Assembly (NCBI RefSeq): GCF_031127875.1
Contig: NZ_JARXIA010000007.1
Location: forward strand, 124,001 to 188,000
DNA from: Pelagicoccus sp. SDUM812005
GTDB taxonomy: Bacteria; Verrucomicrobiota; Verrucomicrobiia; Opitutales; Opitutaceae
Length of the DNA: 64,000 nucleotides
Reading direction: 5' to 3'
The notes under the pieces are model-generated. The model had not been told where the DNA came from. It did no database searches and saw only the letters and a program-made list of their open reading frames with translations. Position numbers and translations under genes: made by a program. Positions 8,531 to 16,255 of this stretch are shown one piece after another. Numbering within the stretch: position 1 is the stretch's first letter; each line of letters starts with the position of its first letter.

Positions 8531-9010
8531 TCAGCCGCAGAGGGCGTAGGAGTCGGAGGCTTTGGCCTGCTCGTTTTCCCGGTCCTTGGCGGTGTGGTCC
8601 GAATTCAGTTCTCCCGAGGTGGCTTGCCAGGATTCCAGCAGGTCGGAGTCGAGATCGAGCAGCTCCTCGTTTTGCTGGACAGCCGCGAAGAGCTGGGCGT
8701 CCGAATTTCTGAGGAAATCCAGGGCGAGGCTCGCTTCCAGGCCGAAGATGCAGGAGCGCGGGTCGTTCAAGAAGGGGCCAGCGTTTTCCTGCTTGCTTGC
8801 GAGCTGGGCCTGCTCTTGCGACGAAAGCTGGTCGAAGAGGTGGCGCTCGACTACGGAGTAGGTAAGGCGCAGCTTTGCGAGGGCGGCCGCCTCCGGTAGG
8901 AAGCGGTATTCGTAGTAGGCTTTGCCGAAGCAATCCTGCCCGGCGCGAAGAGATTTCAGCAGCTGGGCGATGTATTCAAAGTGTTGTGATAGCGAGTCGT
9001 GAGTTTTCAT
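8531..9010 (-). CDS. Helical cytosolic protein of unknown function
   Basis: 159 residues from the ATG at 9010 (MKTHDSLSQHFEYIAQLLKSL). I do not recognise it. It is predicted all-alpha, acidic and without signal or membrane segments; it has isolated cysteines (QDCFGKAYYEY, RSCIFGLEAS) and a C-terminal ALCG. Such small helical proteins are often ferritin-like or stress proteins, but no metal-binding pattern is evident. A -24/-12-like element lies immediately upstream (9024-9039), with its GC only 15 bases from the start codon. Confidence 0.6.
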   Translation of the reverse strand: MKTHDSLSQHFEYIAQLLKSLRAGQDCFGKAYYEYRFLPEAAALAKLRLTYSVVERHLFDQLSSQEQAQLASKQENAGPFLNDPRSCIFGLEASLALDFLRNSDAQLFAAVQQNEELLDLDSDLLESWQATSGELNSDHTAKDRENEQAKASDSYALCG

Positions 9011-9023
9011 GGTTGGCTCCAGT

Positions 9024-9039
9024 CGCATTTTGTATGCCA
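9024..9039 (-). promoter_or_regulatory. sigma54-like element abutting the start at 9010
   Basis: Minus-strand TGGCATACAAAATGCG, with GG-N10-GC spacing. The C of the -12 pair is 15 bases from the ATG, so the predicted leader would be about 3 bases. Confidence 0.4.
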
Positions 9040-9241
9040 GTTAATTGAATCTCGCTTCAGGACCGGCGGTAGGCGGGTGGGATGGGGGCGTTCCCGTGGG
9101 AGGGCCGATTCGGCGCCCGTTTTAGGGAGGCGTTTTGCAACGATAGCCTTGGATGTGTTGCATTCTGCAAACGAGCGCAGCTGCTTTCAATTGCTTGCCC
9201 CCTTGAGGCGAGGTTGGCGCGAAACCTGAAGAGGGGGTGGT

Positions 9242-9439
9242 ATGGATAACCGATCTACTAAATTCCTTATCAGTCTATTTGCAGTTCTCGCTTCCGCTCT
9301 CTTTTTCGTCGGTTGCGCGGATGACAACCATCTCGAGGACGCCGCCGAAAGCACGGGCGACGCCATCGAAGATGCCGCAGAGAGCACGAAGGATGCTGCA
9401 GAGGACGCAGCGGACGAAGTGAAGGATGCGACGAACTAG
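9242..9439 (+). CDS. Small lipoprotein with DA-rich repeats (entericidin-like composition)
   Basis: 65 residues. The signal peptide ends in a lipobox (LASALFFVGC), giving a mature lipoprotein of about 40 residues made of short repeated units (DAAESTGDAIEDAAESTKDA). The mature part is highly acidic and probably helical. This resembles small stress-induced lipoproteins of the entericidin/OsmB type in size and layout, but the repeat is its own. A GGGGGTGG stretch precedes the ATG. A TTGGCGCG box with a degenerate -12 half sits at 9214-9230, and a strong terminator lies at 9480. Confidence 0.8.
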   Translation: MDNRSTKFLISLFAVLASALFFVGCADDNHLEDAAESTGDAIEDAAESTKDAAEDAADEVKDATN

Positions 9440-9479
9440 TCGCCCGGCCCTGAACCGACTCCTGTAAACCTTCTATTAC

Positions 9480-9521
9480 AAGCGCCCCGCCTTGCATTAG
9501 CAGGTCGGGGCGCTTTTTTTG
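9480..9521 (+). terminator. Rho-independent terminator of the small lipoprotein gene
   Basis: AAGCGCCCCG (9480-9489) pairs with CGGGGCGCTT (9506-9515) and runs into a long T stretch. Confidence 0.88.
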
Positions 9522-9606
9522 TGTTATCGTCTTTTTGGTGCGGGAAGCGTCTTCCGCAAGCTATTCGCTGCGGTCGCGCGTTTTCGGTGGGGAATTATAT
9601 ATAACT

Positions 9607-10008
9607 TTATATATCCCAACCGCCCCAGAGCGTGGGCGGGGCGATCTCGACGCTATTGCCTGCGGGGTCCCGCACGTATATCGAGTATCCGCCTTCGCTC
9701 CAGTCGTGTTTCGTTTCGATGGATATATTGTGCTTCGTGAAATGATCGAGCCAGCGGGGTAGGTCTTCGATCTTGGAGGCGAAGGCGAGGTGGCCATCGC
9801 CGACGCTGCCGTGGGCAGGGATCTCGCGTCCGGTTTCGCTGCTTTGGGCTGGGTTGAAGATGATCAAGGCGCTGGATTCCAGGCGGAAGACGAGGAAGAG
9901 CTCTGAGCTTCGCTGCAGTTCGAGCCCCAATACGTCGCGATAGAACCAGAGGGCGGAGTCGAGGTCCTCCGCATAGAGGATGGTTTCGAATATACGTGTA
10001 GCTTTCAT
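9607..10008 (-). CDS. VOC-family (glyoxalase/dioxygenase-fold) protein
   Basis: 133 residues, the length of a single VOC protein with two beta-alpha-beta-beta-beta modules. Visible motifs are ILYAEDLDSALWFYRDVLGLEL near the start, GHLAFASKIEDLPRWLDHF at the second metal-binding position, and YVRDPAGNSVEIAPP at the end, where the glutamate is a usual metal ligand. The substrate cannot be told; relatives act on glyoxal adducts, catechols or antibiotics such as fosfomycin and bleomycin. It is divergent from topoisomerase IB across a gap of about 160 bases that carries two -24/-12-like elements. Confidence 0.85.
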   Translation of the reverse strand: MKATRIFETILYAEDLDSALWFYRDVLGLELQRSSELFLVFRLESSALIIFNPAQSSETGREIPAHGSVGDGHLAFASKIEDLPRWLDHFTKHNISIETKHDWSEGGYSIYVRDPAGNSVEIAPPTLWGGWDI

Positions 10009-10094
10009 AGGTCGTTTAGGTGGTTGCTCGCGGGAGGCGATTCGCTGGCTGTTGAGGGACGGGCGGGGTCATTGTTATTCGTGTGGGGTACTAT

Positions 10095-10111
10095 TGCTAG
10101 ATTGGCGCCAA
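10095..10111 (-). promoter_or_regulatory. sigma54-like promoter of the VOC gene
   Basis: Minus-strand TTGGCGCCAATCTAGCA with GG-N10-GC spacing. The predicted start is about 75 bases from the ATG at 10008. The -24 half is embedded in the palindrome GATTGGCGCCAATC (10100-10113). Confidence 0.5.
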
Positions 10112-10139
10112 TCGCAAACAACGGCGGCGAGGCCGCGCA

Positions 10140-10156
10140 TTGGTACGGAACTAGCA
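10140..10156 (+). promoter_or_regulatory. sigma54-like element abutting the topoisomerase IB start
   Basis: TTGGTACGGAACTAGCA with GG-N10-GC spacing. The C of the -12 pair lies 15 bases before the ATG at 10170. Confidence 0.5.
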
Positions 10157-10169
10157 AGTGGCTATCCTT

Positions 10170-11204
10170 ATGAGCTCGACCGACTTGCCGCGAGGCTTGC
10201 GCTACTCCACCGATTCCGCTCGGGGCTGTACGCGGCGTCGCTGCGGGCGCGGCTTTGCCTATTACGATCCGGAGGGGAAGCATATCCGAGAAATGGATAC
10301 GTTGCAGCGCTTTCGGGCTTTGGCGGTTCCGCCCGCTTATGTGGACGTGTGGTTGTGCGTGGACCCGCGAGGGCACCTGCAGGCGACGGGAAGGGACGCT
10401 CGGGGCAGGAAGCAGTATCGCTACCATGAAGCCTATCGGGCCTACCGGGAGTCGCTCAAGTTCACCCGTTTGGCTGACTTCGGGGCGGCCTTGGGAGGAA
10501 TTCGAAGAGGAGCCAATCGCGTCCTGCGCCGGAGCGATCCGGGGGAGAAGGCGTACGCCTGCGCCTTGGTGGTGAAGCGATTGGACGCGACTGGATTTCG
10601 AGTGGGCTGCGAGCGCTACCTGAGGGAGAACCGTACGCGGGGGATGCTGACCTTGACCACTGGAAATCTCGAGGTCGACAACGCGGCGGGGCGAATGGAG
10701 TTCGACTTTCGGGCCAAGGGAGGAAAGCGGGTGAAGCGGCAAGTGGAGCGACGGCATTTGGCTCGCTGCGTACGGCGTTTGCAGGAGCTGCCCGGGCAAC
10801 GGATTTTCGTGTATCGCAACGGTATGGGAGAGTGGAGCGACTTGTGTAGCGAGGACGTGAACGCGTTCCTGGGCGAGCTCGCGGGGCAGCCGTTTTCCGC
10901 TAAGGACTTTAGGACCTGGATCGGTACCCGCGAAGCGGCGGCAGTTTTGGCGAAGCTTGACCCGGACGAGCTAGGCTTGGGCGAGGCGTGGCAGCGGGCT
11001 ATTTCCTCCGCGGCGGAGACCTTGGGCAATACGAAGGCGGTGGCGCGGAAGTCCTACGTGCATCCTGCTCTCGAAGATGAGGAGGCCTGGACGTTTTTTC
11101 GCGCGGCCGAGCAGAAGGGAGGGGCGTCGACGCGGCGCGGCTTGTCGCGGGAGGAGTGTACCTTAGTCGACTTCTTGGAAGGCTGGGGAGGGAAGAACGC
11201 TTAG
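10170..11204 (+). CDS. DNA topoisomerase IB (poxvirus/bacterial type)
   Basis: 344 residues from the ATG at 10170 (MSSTDLPRG); a GTG at 10158 is also in frame. The enzyme relaxes supercoils through a 3'-phosphotyrosine intermediate. The active-site set is complete for a bacterial TopIB: R144 (GFRVGCERY), K183 (AKGGK), R248 (KDFRTW), N287 (LGNTKAV, where eukaryotes have His) and nucleophile Y296 (RKSYVHP). Topoisomerase IB is a sporadic extra in bacteria, often in stress or DNA-repair contexts. It is divergent from the VOC gene. The nearby element at 10140 would give an almost leaderless message. Confidence 0.92.
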   Translation: MSSTDLPRGLRYSTDSARGCTRRRCGRGFAYYDPEGKHIREMDTLQRFRALAVPPAYVDVWLCVDPRGHLQATGRDARGRKQYRYHEAYRAYRESLKFTRLADFGAALGGIRRGANRVLRRSDPGEKAYACALVVKRLDATGFRVGCERYLRENRTRGMLTLTTGNLEVDNAAGRMEFDFRAKGGKRVKRQVERRHLARCVRRLQELPGQRIFVYRNGMGEWSDLCSEDVNAFLGELAGQPFSAKDFRTWIGTREAAAVLAKLDPDELGLGEAWQRAISSAAETLGNTKAVARKSYVHPALEDEEAWTFFRAAEQKGGASTRRGLSREECTLVDFLEGWGGKNA

Positions 11205-11294
11205 GTCACTCGGCGGGTGCAAGCTGCAGCGAGGGGAGTGCGGGAAGCAACCGCTCGGGACCCTTCCGGCTGGAACTGGGGGGTAAAGGGGGCG

Positions 11295-11310
11295 TGGCGC
11301 ATCTTGTGCA
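11295..11310 (+). promoter_or_regulatory. sigma54-like element abutting the start at 11323
   Basis: TGGCGCATCTTGTGCA with GG-N10-GC spacing. The C of the -12 pair is 14 bases before the ATG. Confidence 0.45.
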
Positions 11311-11322
11311 AGGGTTGGGAGC

Positions 11323-11847
11323 ATGGGAATCAGGAGCGTCTTTATCATTCTGCTTATCGCTTGCGGAGCCTTGTTTGCCGGCAGCTTGTTTAAGCAGGAG
11401 CAAGCCGTGCGCACGGTTCCGAGCGATTTAGGCTTTGACGAAACGGTGCAGGTCTTCGAGAAGCGCTTAGCGGACGGAGGTTTTAAGGTATTGGCCCGCT
11501 GGGACCAAGCACTGCCGGAGGAGGAATACGCTCGCGATAGCCTTGTGTATGTCTTCGGCCGCCCCAGCGGAGTGGACGCGGAGGGTTGGACGCTGGTGGA
11601 CGATCCGAAAACGGTGTTGATTTGGTCTTCCGAAGAAGGACAGACACTGCTCTCTGCGGAGTGGAGCTCGCTGGATACGGATGCGGTAGTCGCGTCGCTC
11701 CGTCGTTCGGAAGCGGATACGAAGTTTTTCGAAACGATAGAAATGCAACCCTTGGTCGCGAATATCGGCCCCGACGAATTGAAGGAGAAACGTGCACCCG
11801 GGCCGCCGACCAGCCCAAGCGGCCTGTCGGTGGCTCAATCTGACTAA
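11323..11847 (+). CDS. Membrane-anchored periplasmic protein of unknown function
   Basis: 174 residues. One N-terminal hydrophobic helix (SVFIILLIACGALFAGSLF) acts as anchor or uncleaved signal. The rest is a soluble alpha/beta domain (DLGFDETVQVFEKRLADGGFKVLARWDQ), faintly like DUF302 proteins, in which a similar 'v-x-x-l-x-x-x-L-x-x-x-G-F' start occurs; this likeness is too weak for a family call. The C-terminus is Pro/Ser-rich. It lies 26 bases before the persulfide dioxygenase gene, so it may head the sulfur cassette. Confidence 0.6.
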   Translation: MGIRSVFIILLIACGALFAGSLFKQEQAVRTVPSDLGFDETVQVFEKRLADGGFKVLARWDQALPEEEYARDSLVYVFGRPSGVDAEGWTLVDDPKTVLIWSSEEGQTLLSAEWSSLDTDAVVASLRRSEADTKFFETIEMQPLVANIGPDELKEKRAPGPPTSPSGLSVAQSD

Positions 11848-11873
11848 GCAAAACAAGGAAGGAACCTCGAACC

Positions 11874-13292
11874 ATGGCATTGATTGTTGAACCAATATAT
11901 TCTGGCGGGATCGCCCAGCTATCGTATTTGATAGGCGACGACTCGGAAGGAGTGGCGGCGGTGATCGACCCACGTCCGGATTGCGATGTTTACATGGAGC
12001 TAGCCCGTTCCAAGGGCTTAGCGATACGCGATATTTTCGAGACGCATATACACGCGGACTTCATGAGCGGCGCTCGCGAGCTGGCCAGCCGTCTGGGAGG
12101 GGCGGTACCGATCCGCGTCAGTGGAGAAGGGGGTGCCTCCTATGGATTTGGAGTGGAGAAGATTTCCGACAAGGATGAATTTCAGCTGGGAGAGATGCGT
12201 ATCCAGGTACGGCATACACCGGGGCATACGCCGGAGCACGTGTCCTTCTTGGTTTTCGAGGGGGATGACGAATCGCCTTTTGCCGTTTTTTCCGGAGATA
12301 CCCTGTTTGTCGATTCCGTCGGGCGTCCCGACCTGCTGGGCGAGGACGAAACCGAGGAGCTCGCGGAGCAATTGTACCAGAGTATCCACGGGTTTTATAA
12401 AGAACTGCCGGATGGAGTCCTCTTGTATCCCGGCCATGGAGCAGGGTCGGCCTGCGGTCCGGACATCGGTAACCGCATGTTTTCGACAATCGGATTCGAA
12501 AAGGAGCACAACGCCTATTTTGCCTGTGAGAGTAAGGAAGACTTCGTGAAGAAGGTATTGGATGCGGCTCCGGAAGAACCGCGTCACTATCGGCCTATGA
12601 AGAAGCTCAATTCTGAAGGGCCGCCGATCATGGGAGGTTATCCGCCTGCCGAGGCCATGACCGTGGAAGCCTTTTCAAGCGCCTGCGAAAATAAGGGTAA
12701 CGTAATTTTGGATACGAGAAGTCCTTTGGCGTTCGGAAGCGGACATATCGCGGGATCGCTCAACATCGAGCTGCGAGGCGAAATGTCGGTTTGGTCTGGC
12801 TGGATGCTCGAATTTAACGATCCGATTTACTTAGTACTGGAACGGGACGAGGACTTGGAGACGGCCCTCTCGCATCTTTGGCGTACGGGGCATACCAATG
12901 TCATCGGCTATTTGGCCGGCGGCCTCGAAGCTTGGCTTCTCGACGGCAAGAAAGTCGACCAGGTCGAAATTATCGACGTGCATCGTCTTCACGACCTGGT
13001 AGGGGAAATCCAAATTCTCGACGTGCGTTCGGAATCCGAGCGCAAGGGCGGGTTCGTCCCTGAGTCGGAGCACTTGTTCGTGCCGAAGGTTCGGGAGGAG
13101 GCAGCCTCCTTGCTGGACAAGAAGCGCCCGGTGGCGACCTACTGCGCGTCGGGCTCTCGAGCTAGCGTCGCGGCAAGCGTGTTGAAGCAGGAAGGATTTG
13201 AGTCGGTAATGACGGTTCCTGGCAGCTGGAGCGCTTGGACTGAAGCGGGCTTCGAGGTGGCCAAGAACGAGCGACGTCTGGCATCGGTATGA
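11874..13292 (+). CDS. Persulfide dioxygenase-rhodanese fusion (ETHE1-like MBL plus two rhodanese domains)
   Basis: 472 residues. The N-terminal metallo-beta-lactamase domain (1-250) carries THIHADF (H58, H60, D62), GHTPEHVSF, SGDTLF and PGHG, the iron-binding pattern of ETHE1-type persulfide dioxygenases, which oxidise glutathione persulfide to sulfite. Two rhodanese modules follow (about 265-355 and 365-465). The first has no catalytic Cys and seems structural (VIGYLAGGLEAW). The second has YCASGSRASVAAS with an active-loop Cys and could transfer sulfane sulfur. The order matches bacterial CstB/SdoR-like fusions. Its stop overlaps the next gene by 4 bases, so both belong to one sulfur operon. 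Confidence 0.88.
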   Translation: MALIVEPIYSGGIAQLSYLIGDDSEGVAAVIDPRPDCDVYMELARSKGLAIRDIFETHIHADFMSGARELASRLGGAVPIRVSGEGGASYGFGVEKISDKDEFQLGEMRIQVRHTPGHTPEHVSFLVFEGDDESPFAVFSGDTLFVDSVGRPDLLGEDETEELAEQLYQSIHGFYKELPDGVLLYPGHGAGSACGPDIGNRMFSTIGFEKEHNAYFACESKEDFVKKVLDAAPEEPRHYRPMKKLNSEGPPIMGGYPPAEAMTVEAFSSACENKGNVILDTRSPLAFGSGHIAGSLNIELRGEMSVWSGWMLEFNDPIYLVLERDEDLETALSHLWRTGHTNVIGYLAGGLEAWLLDGKKVDQVEIIDVHRLHDLVGEIQILDVRSESERKGGFVPESEHLFVPKVREEAASLLDKKRPVATYCASGSRASVAASVLKQEGFESVMTVPGSWSAWTEAGFEVAKNERRLASV

Positions 13293-13882
13293 AGGTATTG
13301 AATACGGCTTTCGTAGGAGGGAGCGTATTGGTGGCGGTGCCGCTTTGCGCCGCAGACTCTACCTTGGCGAAAACGTATGGGGCGCCTGCTTGGTCGCCTT
13401 ATCTTGTTGGCGCTTTGATCGGGTTGCTCGTTTGCTTGAGCCTGCTTGCCGTGGGCAAGTCGATCGGGGCTTCGTCCGCCTATGCCGCGCTCGGGGGGCT
13501 GCTGGGGCGCGGGATCTTCGGGCGGCGCTTGGAGAAGACGGATTATTATCGGAAGAACCCGCCGCGTTTCGGCTACAGCCTGGTCTTCCTGTTGAGCGTG
13601 ATTGCGGGCGCCTTTCTGGCAAGTTGGCAGGGAGGGGAGTTGCGCGGAGAGATGTTGCCCGAGTTTTGGGTGGCGTTGTTTGGCAGCGACTCGCTGGGCT
13701 TGCGTTTTGTTTGGGCCACCTTGGGAGGCGTTTTGCTCTCCTTCGGGGCTCGCATGGCAGGAGGTTGTACGAGTGGTCATGGGATTAGCGGCGCGCTGCA
13801 ACTGAACGCGGTGTCCTGGCTCGCGTTGATTTGCTTCTTCATAGGAGGAGTGGTTGCAGCCCATTTAATCTATCCAATATAG
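13289..13882 (+). CDS. YeeE/YedE-family sulfur-compound transporter, first half (PmpA-like)
   Basis: 197 residues with four to five membrane helices. It holds the family hallmark GARMAGGCTSGHGISG with the conserved Cys, thought to pass thiosulfate or sulfide-level sulfur. The protein is about half the length of a full YeeE; the second half is encoded separately at 14637. The start ATG overlaps the dioxygenase stop. The product probably moves sulfane or thiosulfate sulfur across the inner membrane for the dioxygenase. Confidence 0.85.
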   Translation: MKVLNTAFVGGSVLVAVPLCAADSTLAKTYGAPAWSPYLVGALIGLLVCLSLLAVGKSIGASSAYAALGGLLGRGIFGRRLEKTDYYRKNPPRFGYSLVFLLSVIAGAFLASWQGGELRGEMLPEFWVALFGSDSLGLRFVWATLGGVLLSFGARMAGGCTSGHGISGALQLNAVSWLALICFFIGGVVAAHLIYPI

Positions 13883-13893
13883 GGATTTTTGTA

Positions 13894-14634
13894 ATGAAGA
13901 AAAAAGCGAAGCTGTACCGTATGGTTATGTCGGACCATTTGTGTCCATGGGGCATAAAAGCGAAGGATTTGCTGAAGCGAAACGGTTACGAAGTAGAGGA
14001 TCACCCCTTGCGCAGCAGCGAGGAGGTGGAGGCCTTCAAGAAGGCCCATGATTGCGATGAGACGCCGCAAGTTTTCTTGGGCGACGATCGATTGGGTGGC
14101 TACGACGAATTGCGCGAGCACTTGGGCAAGAAGCCCGATCCCAAGGAGGGTACCACTTACCAGCCGGTGCTGGCCGTCTTTTTTGTAACCCTGCCCATGG
14201 CGTTGGTGACGTGCTGGGCGCTGAGGGGAGAACTTGCTGTTATCAGAACCTTGGAGCTCTTTATCGCTTATAGCATGTGCGTGTTGGGGATTTTGAAGCT
14301 GCAGGACCTGCTCTCGTTTGCTACTGGCTTCGTGCAGTACGATCTCGTGGCCCGGCGCTATGTTCCCTATTCCTATGTGTATCCCTATGTGGAGGCGGGA
14401 GCCGGGGTTCTGATGATTGGCGGTCTGCTGACCTGGGTAGCTGCTCCAGCGGCATTGGTGGTCAGCTCGATCGGAGCGATATCCGTCATAAAGGCAGTTT
14501 ATATCGAGAAGCGCGACCTTAACTGCGCCTGTGTGGGCGGAGGGAGCAGTGTTCCGCTAGGTTTCATTTCGCTCACGGAAAACCTGATGATGATAGCCAT
14601 GTCCATCTGGATGATGGCGAAACAGTTTTATTGA
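13894..14634 (+). CDS. Glutaredoxin-MauE/DoxX-like fusion membrane protein
   Basis: 246 residues from the ATG at 13894 (MKKKAKLYRM). Residues 1-80 are a glutaredoxin fold with a monothiol site HLCPWGIKA, a cis-Pro TPQVF and GGYDEL. Residues 90-246 form four membrane helices of the MauE/DoxX redox type, with a loop Cys pair, LNCACVGGGSSVPLG. It is placed between the two YeeE halves, so a role in passing electrons or sulfane sulfur to or from the transported sulfur compound is likely, but inferred. It ends 2 bases before the next start, so the genes are co-transcribed. Confidence 0.78.
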   Translation: MKKKAKLYRMVMSDHLCPWGIKAKDLLKRNGYEVEDHPLRSSEEVEAFKKAHDCDETPQVFLGDDRLGGYDELREHLGKKPDPKEGTTYQPVLAVFFVTLPMALVTCWALRGELAVIRTLELFIAYSMCVLGILKLQDLLSFATGFVQYDLVARRYVPYSYVYPYVEAGAGVLMIGGLLTWVAAPAALVVSSIGAISVIKAVYIEKRDLNCACVGGGSSVPLGFISLTENLMMIAMSIWMMAKQFY

Positions 14635-14636
14635 GG

Positions 14637-15155
14637 ATGAGTGGTTCCAAGATTATAAAGGCGATTCTCTTTGGCCTCGTATTTGGCTTTCTGTTACAGA
14701 AAGGGGGCGTGGCAAAGTTCCACATTTTGGTGGGAGCTTTGCTGCTGGAGGACTTCACGGTCGTAAAGATCATGCTGACGGCAGTACTGGTGGGAATGCT
14801 CGGGCAGCTTTGGCTTAAGCGGCGTGGATGGATCGAAACGGAGGCAGAGCCGTTTCGTTGGCGCCGGGCCTTGGTAGGGGGCTTGATCTTCGGGGTCGGC
14901 TTCGCCTTCAGCGGCTATTGTCCCGGAACGGGCGCCGCGGCTTTGGGGCAGCTGAACGGGGATGCCTTGTTCATGGCTCTGGGCATGATCGTGGGAGCCT
15001 GGGTTTTCACTTTGTTTTCCGATGGTATTTCCCAGTGGGAGAGCGGAAAGAAGTTGTATCTTTACGACGTCGTGAAGGTGCCGGAAGCCGCCTTTACGCT
15101 TCGTTTCGCTGGAGCCCTGCTAGGGGTGCTCCTGCTTCTTTCCTTGGCGAGCTAG
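14637..15155 (+). CDS. YeeE/YedE-family sulfur-compound transporter, second half (PmpB-like)
   Basis: 172 residues from the ATG at 14637, two bases after the stop of the fusion gene. Four membrane helices are visible, with the family motif FAFSGYCPGTGAAALGQ, which holds the second conserved Cys of the pore. It complements the half-protein encoded at 13289. It ends the sulfur operon; a small CAAGGT/ACCTTG hairpin lies at 15180-15196 without a T-run. Confidence 0.85.
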   Translation: MSGSKIIKAILFGLVFGFLLQKGGVAKFHILVGALLLEDFTVVKIMLTAVLVGMLGQLWLKRRGWIETEAEPFRWRRALVGGLIFGVGFAFSGYCPGTGAAALGQLNGDALFMALGMIVGAWVFTLFSDGISQWESGKKLYLYDVVKVPEAAFTLRFAGALLGVLLLLSLAS

Positions 15156-15610
15156 CGCGTATTTTGTCTGCGATTAGCTCAAGGTAGACGACCTTGCTCG
15201 GGAGGTGGAAGGCCGTTTGGCAATACGAGTGCCGGTAGGGTGCCGTATCTTCGGATACATGAACTCTACGATGGTGGGGGTGGAGCTGTCGCGCTCCCGG
15301 TAGGAGCGAGAATGGGCGACGAGGATGCCCGGTCTGTTCCCTTTGCTGCCGTGGCGAGCTATGCCCGAGGTGGCAGGTAGGCGAACGCTGCTGCAGGCTT
15401 TTGCTTCTGGTGGGTGCGGACGGGATGCCCTGCAGGGTGCGAGGACCCGAAAAAAAGCTCATCACTAAAAGCAGTGGGATAGCCGCTTACCTGTAGGGTC
15501 GTCGCTTGCTTGCGACGTGCCGCAGATCCCTGCATTGATATCTCGCATTGCTGCGTGACAGCGAGCGCCAGCCCTACACTCGAGAGCGTTTTCCCGCAAA
15601 ATGGTGATGA
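15156..15610. other. Palindrome-rich intergenic region (REP-like)
   Basis: 455 bases with no convincing gene. It holds several inverted repeats: 15180-15196 (CAAGGT/ACCTTG), 15292-15308 (CGCTCC/GGAGCG), 15428-15437 (CCCTGCAGGG) and a larger nested structure at 15492-15578. The density of palindromes suggests remnants of REP-type elements between the sulfur operon and the convergent VPDSG-CTERM gene. Confidence 0.5.
15492..15578. repeat. REP-like nested inverted repeat
   Basis: TGTAGGG at 15492 mirrors CCCTACA at 15572-15578. Inside it, GTCGC-TTGCTT-GCGAC forms a hairpin and TCGC...GCGA a second one. The outer ends are imperfect beyond seven bases. No second copy was seen in the window. Confidence 0.45.
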
Positions 15611-15646
15611 ACAAAAAAAAGGCCGTATGGGAAAATCCCATACGGC
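15611..15646 (-). terminator. Terminator of the VPDSG-CTERM gene
   Basis: A perfect 11-bp stem GCCGTATGGGA / TCCCATACGGC with an AAA loop; on the minus strand it is followed by eight T. Confidence 0.9.
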
Positions 15647-15682
15647 TTGTTGTTACCGATGAAGGTATAGAGCGTTTCGCGA

Positions 15683-16255
15683 TTAGGCGGTCTTGCTCTT
15701 GAAGCGGCGTTGGATGGAGATGAGGCCGATCAAACCGAGTCCGAGAAGAGCGGCGGTGGAGCTGCTGTCAGGGACGGTGGCGGTCGTGAAGGAGAATCCG
15801 GCGAATCCGAGATCGGTTTGCGAAGCGTTACCGGTGGTGGTCAGCGAGAACTGGCCCATGGTGTCTTCGTAACCGGAGATCATTGCCGTGCCGGTACCTG
15901 AGACTGCGAGCTGGTACAGGCTGCCTGTGAGTGCGGTGCGGCTGACCGTGGCGATGGAGTTTACCACAAAAGAGTAGTCGACGCTTCCGATGCTGAACTT
16001 CCAGAGTTCCCCAAAAGTGGGAGTCGTGAAGTCCAGGGGCATGAAGGTGACGGGCGTGAGGCCAGTCCCGAGGTAGTCTCCGGTCTGGGTTCCCTGGGAA
16101 ACCTTCGCGTTGCTAAACGAATCGAAGGAAGTTGCGCTGGGAACGGGAGCATCGAGGCTGGTGGATCCGTCGAAGGCAATGCTGCCGTCGATCTTGACGG
16201 CGAAAGCAGCGGGAATAGCTGCGATGGCGATAGTGGCGAGCAATAATTTTTTCAT
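15683..16255 (-). CDS. VPDSG-type PEP-CTERM sorted extracellular protein
   Basis: 190 residues from the ATG at 16255. It begins with a signal peptide (MKKLLLATIAIAAIPAAFAV) and has a beta-rich Ser/Thr/Gly-rich body. It ends with the tripartite sorting tail: VPDSSSTAALL, a hydrophobic helix (GLGLIGLISI) and a basic tail (QRRFKSKTA). This is the Verrucomicrobiota VPDSG variant of PEP-CTERM, a substrate for an exosortase, which is not in this window. The function of the mature protein, possibly part of exopolymer or envelope, is unknown. A sigma54-like promoter lies at 16375-16391, in line with the known sigma54 control of PEP-CTERM genes elsewhere. Confidence 0.82.
   Translation of the reverse strand: MKKLLLATIAIAAIPAAFAVKIDGSIAFDGSTSLDAPVPSATSFDSFSNAKVSQGTQTGDYLGTGLTPVTFMPLDFTTPTFGELWKFSIGSVDYSFVVNSIATVSRTALTGSLYQLAVSGTGTAMISGYEDTMGQFSLTTTGNASQTDLGFAGFSFTTATVPDSSSTAALLGLGLIGLISIQRRFKSKTA

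Noticed and set aside
9214-9230. TTGGCGCG box before the small lipoprotein as a sigma54 promoter
   Set aside because: The -12 half reads CTGA instead of TTGC. Kept as an observation, not listed as a site.
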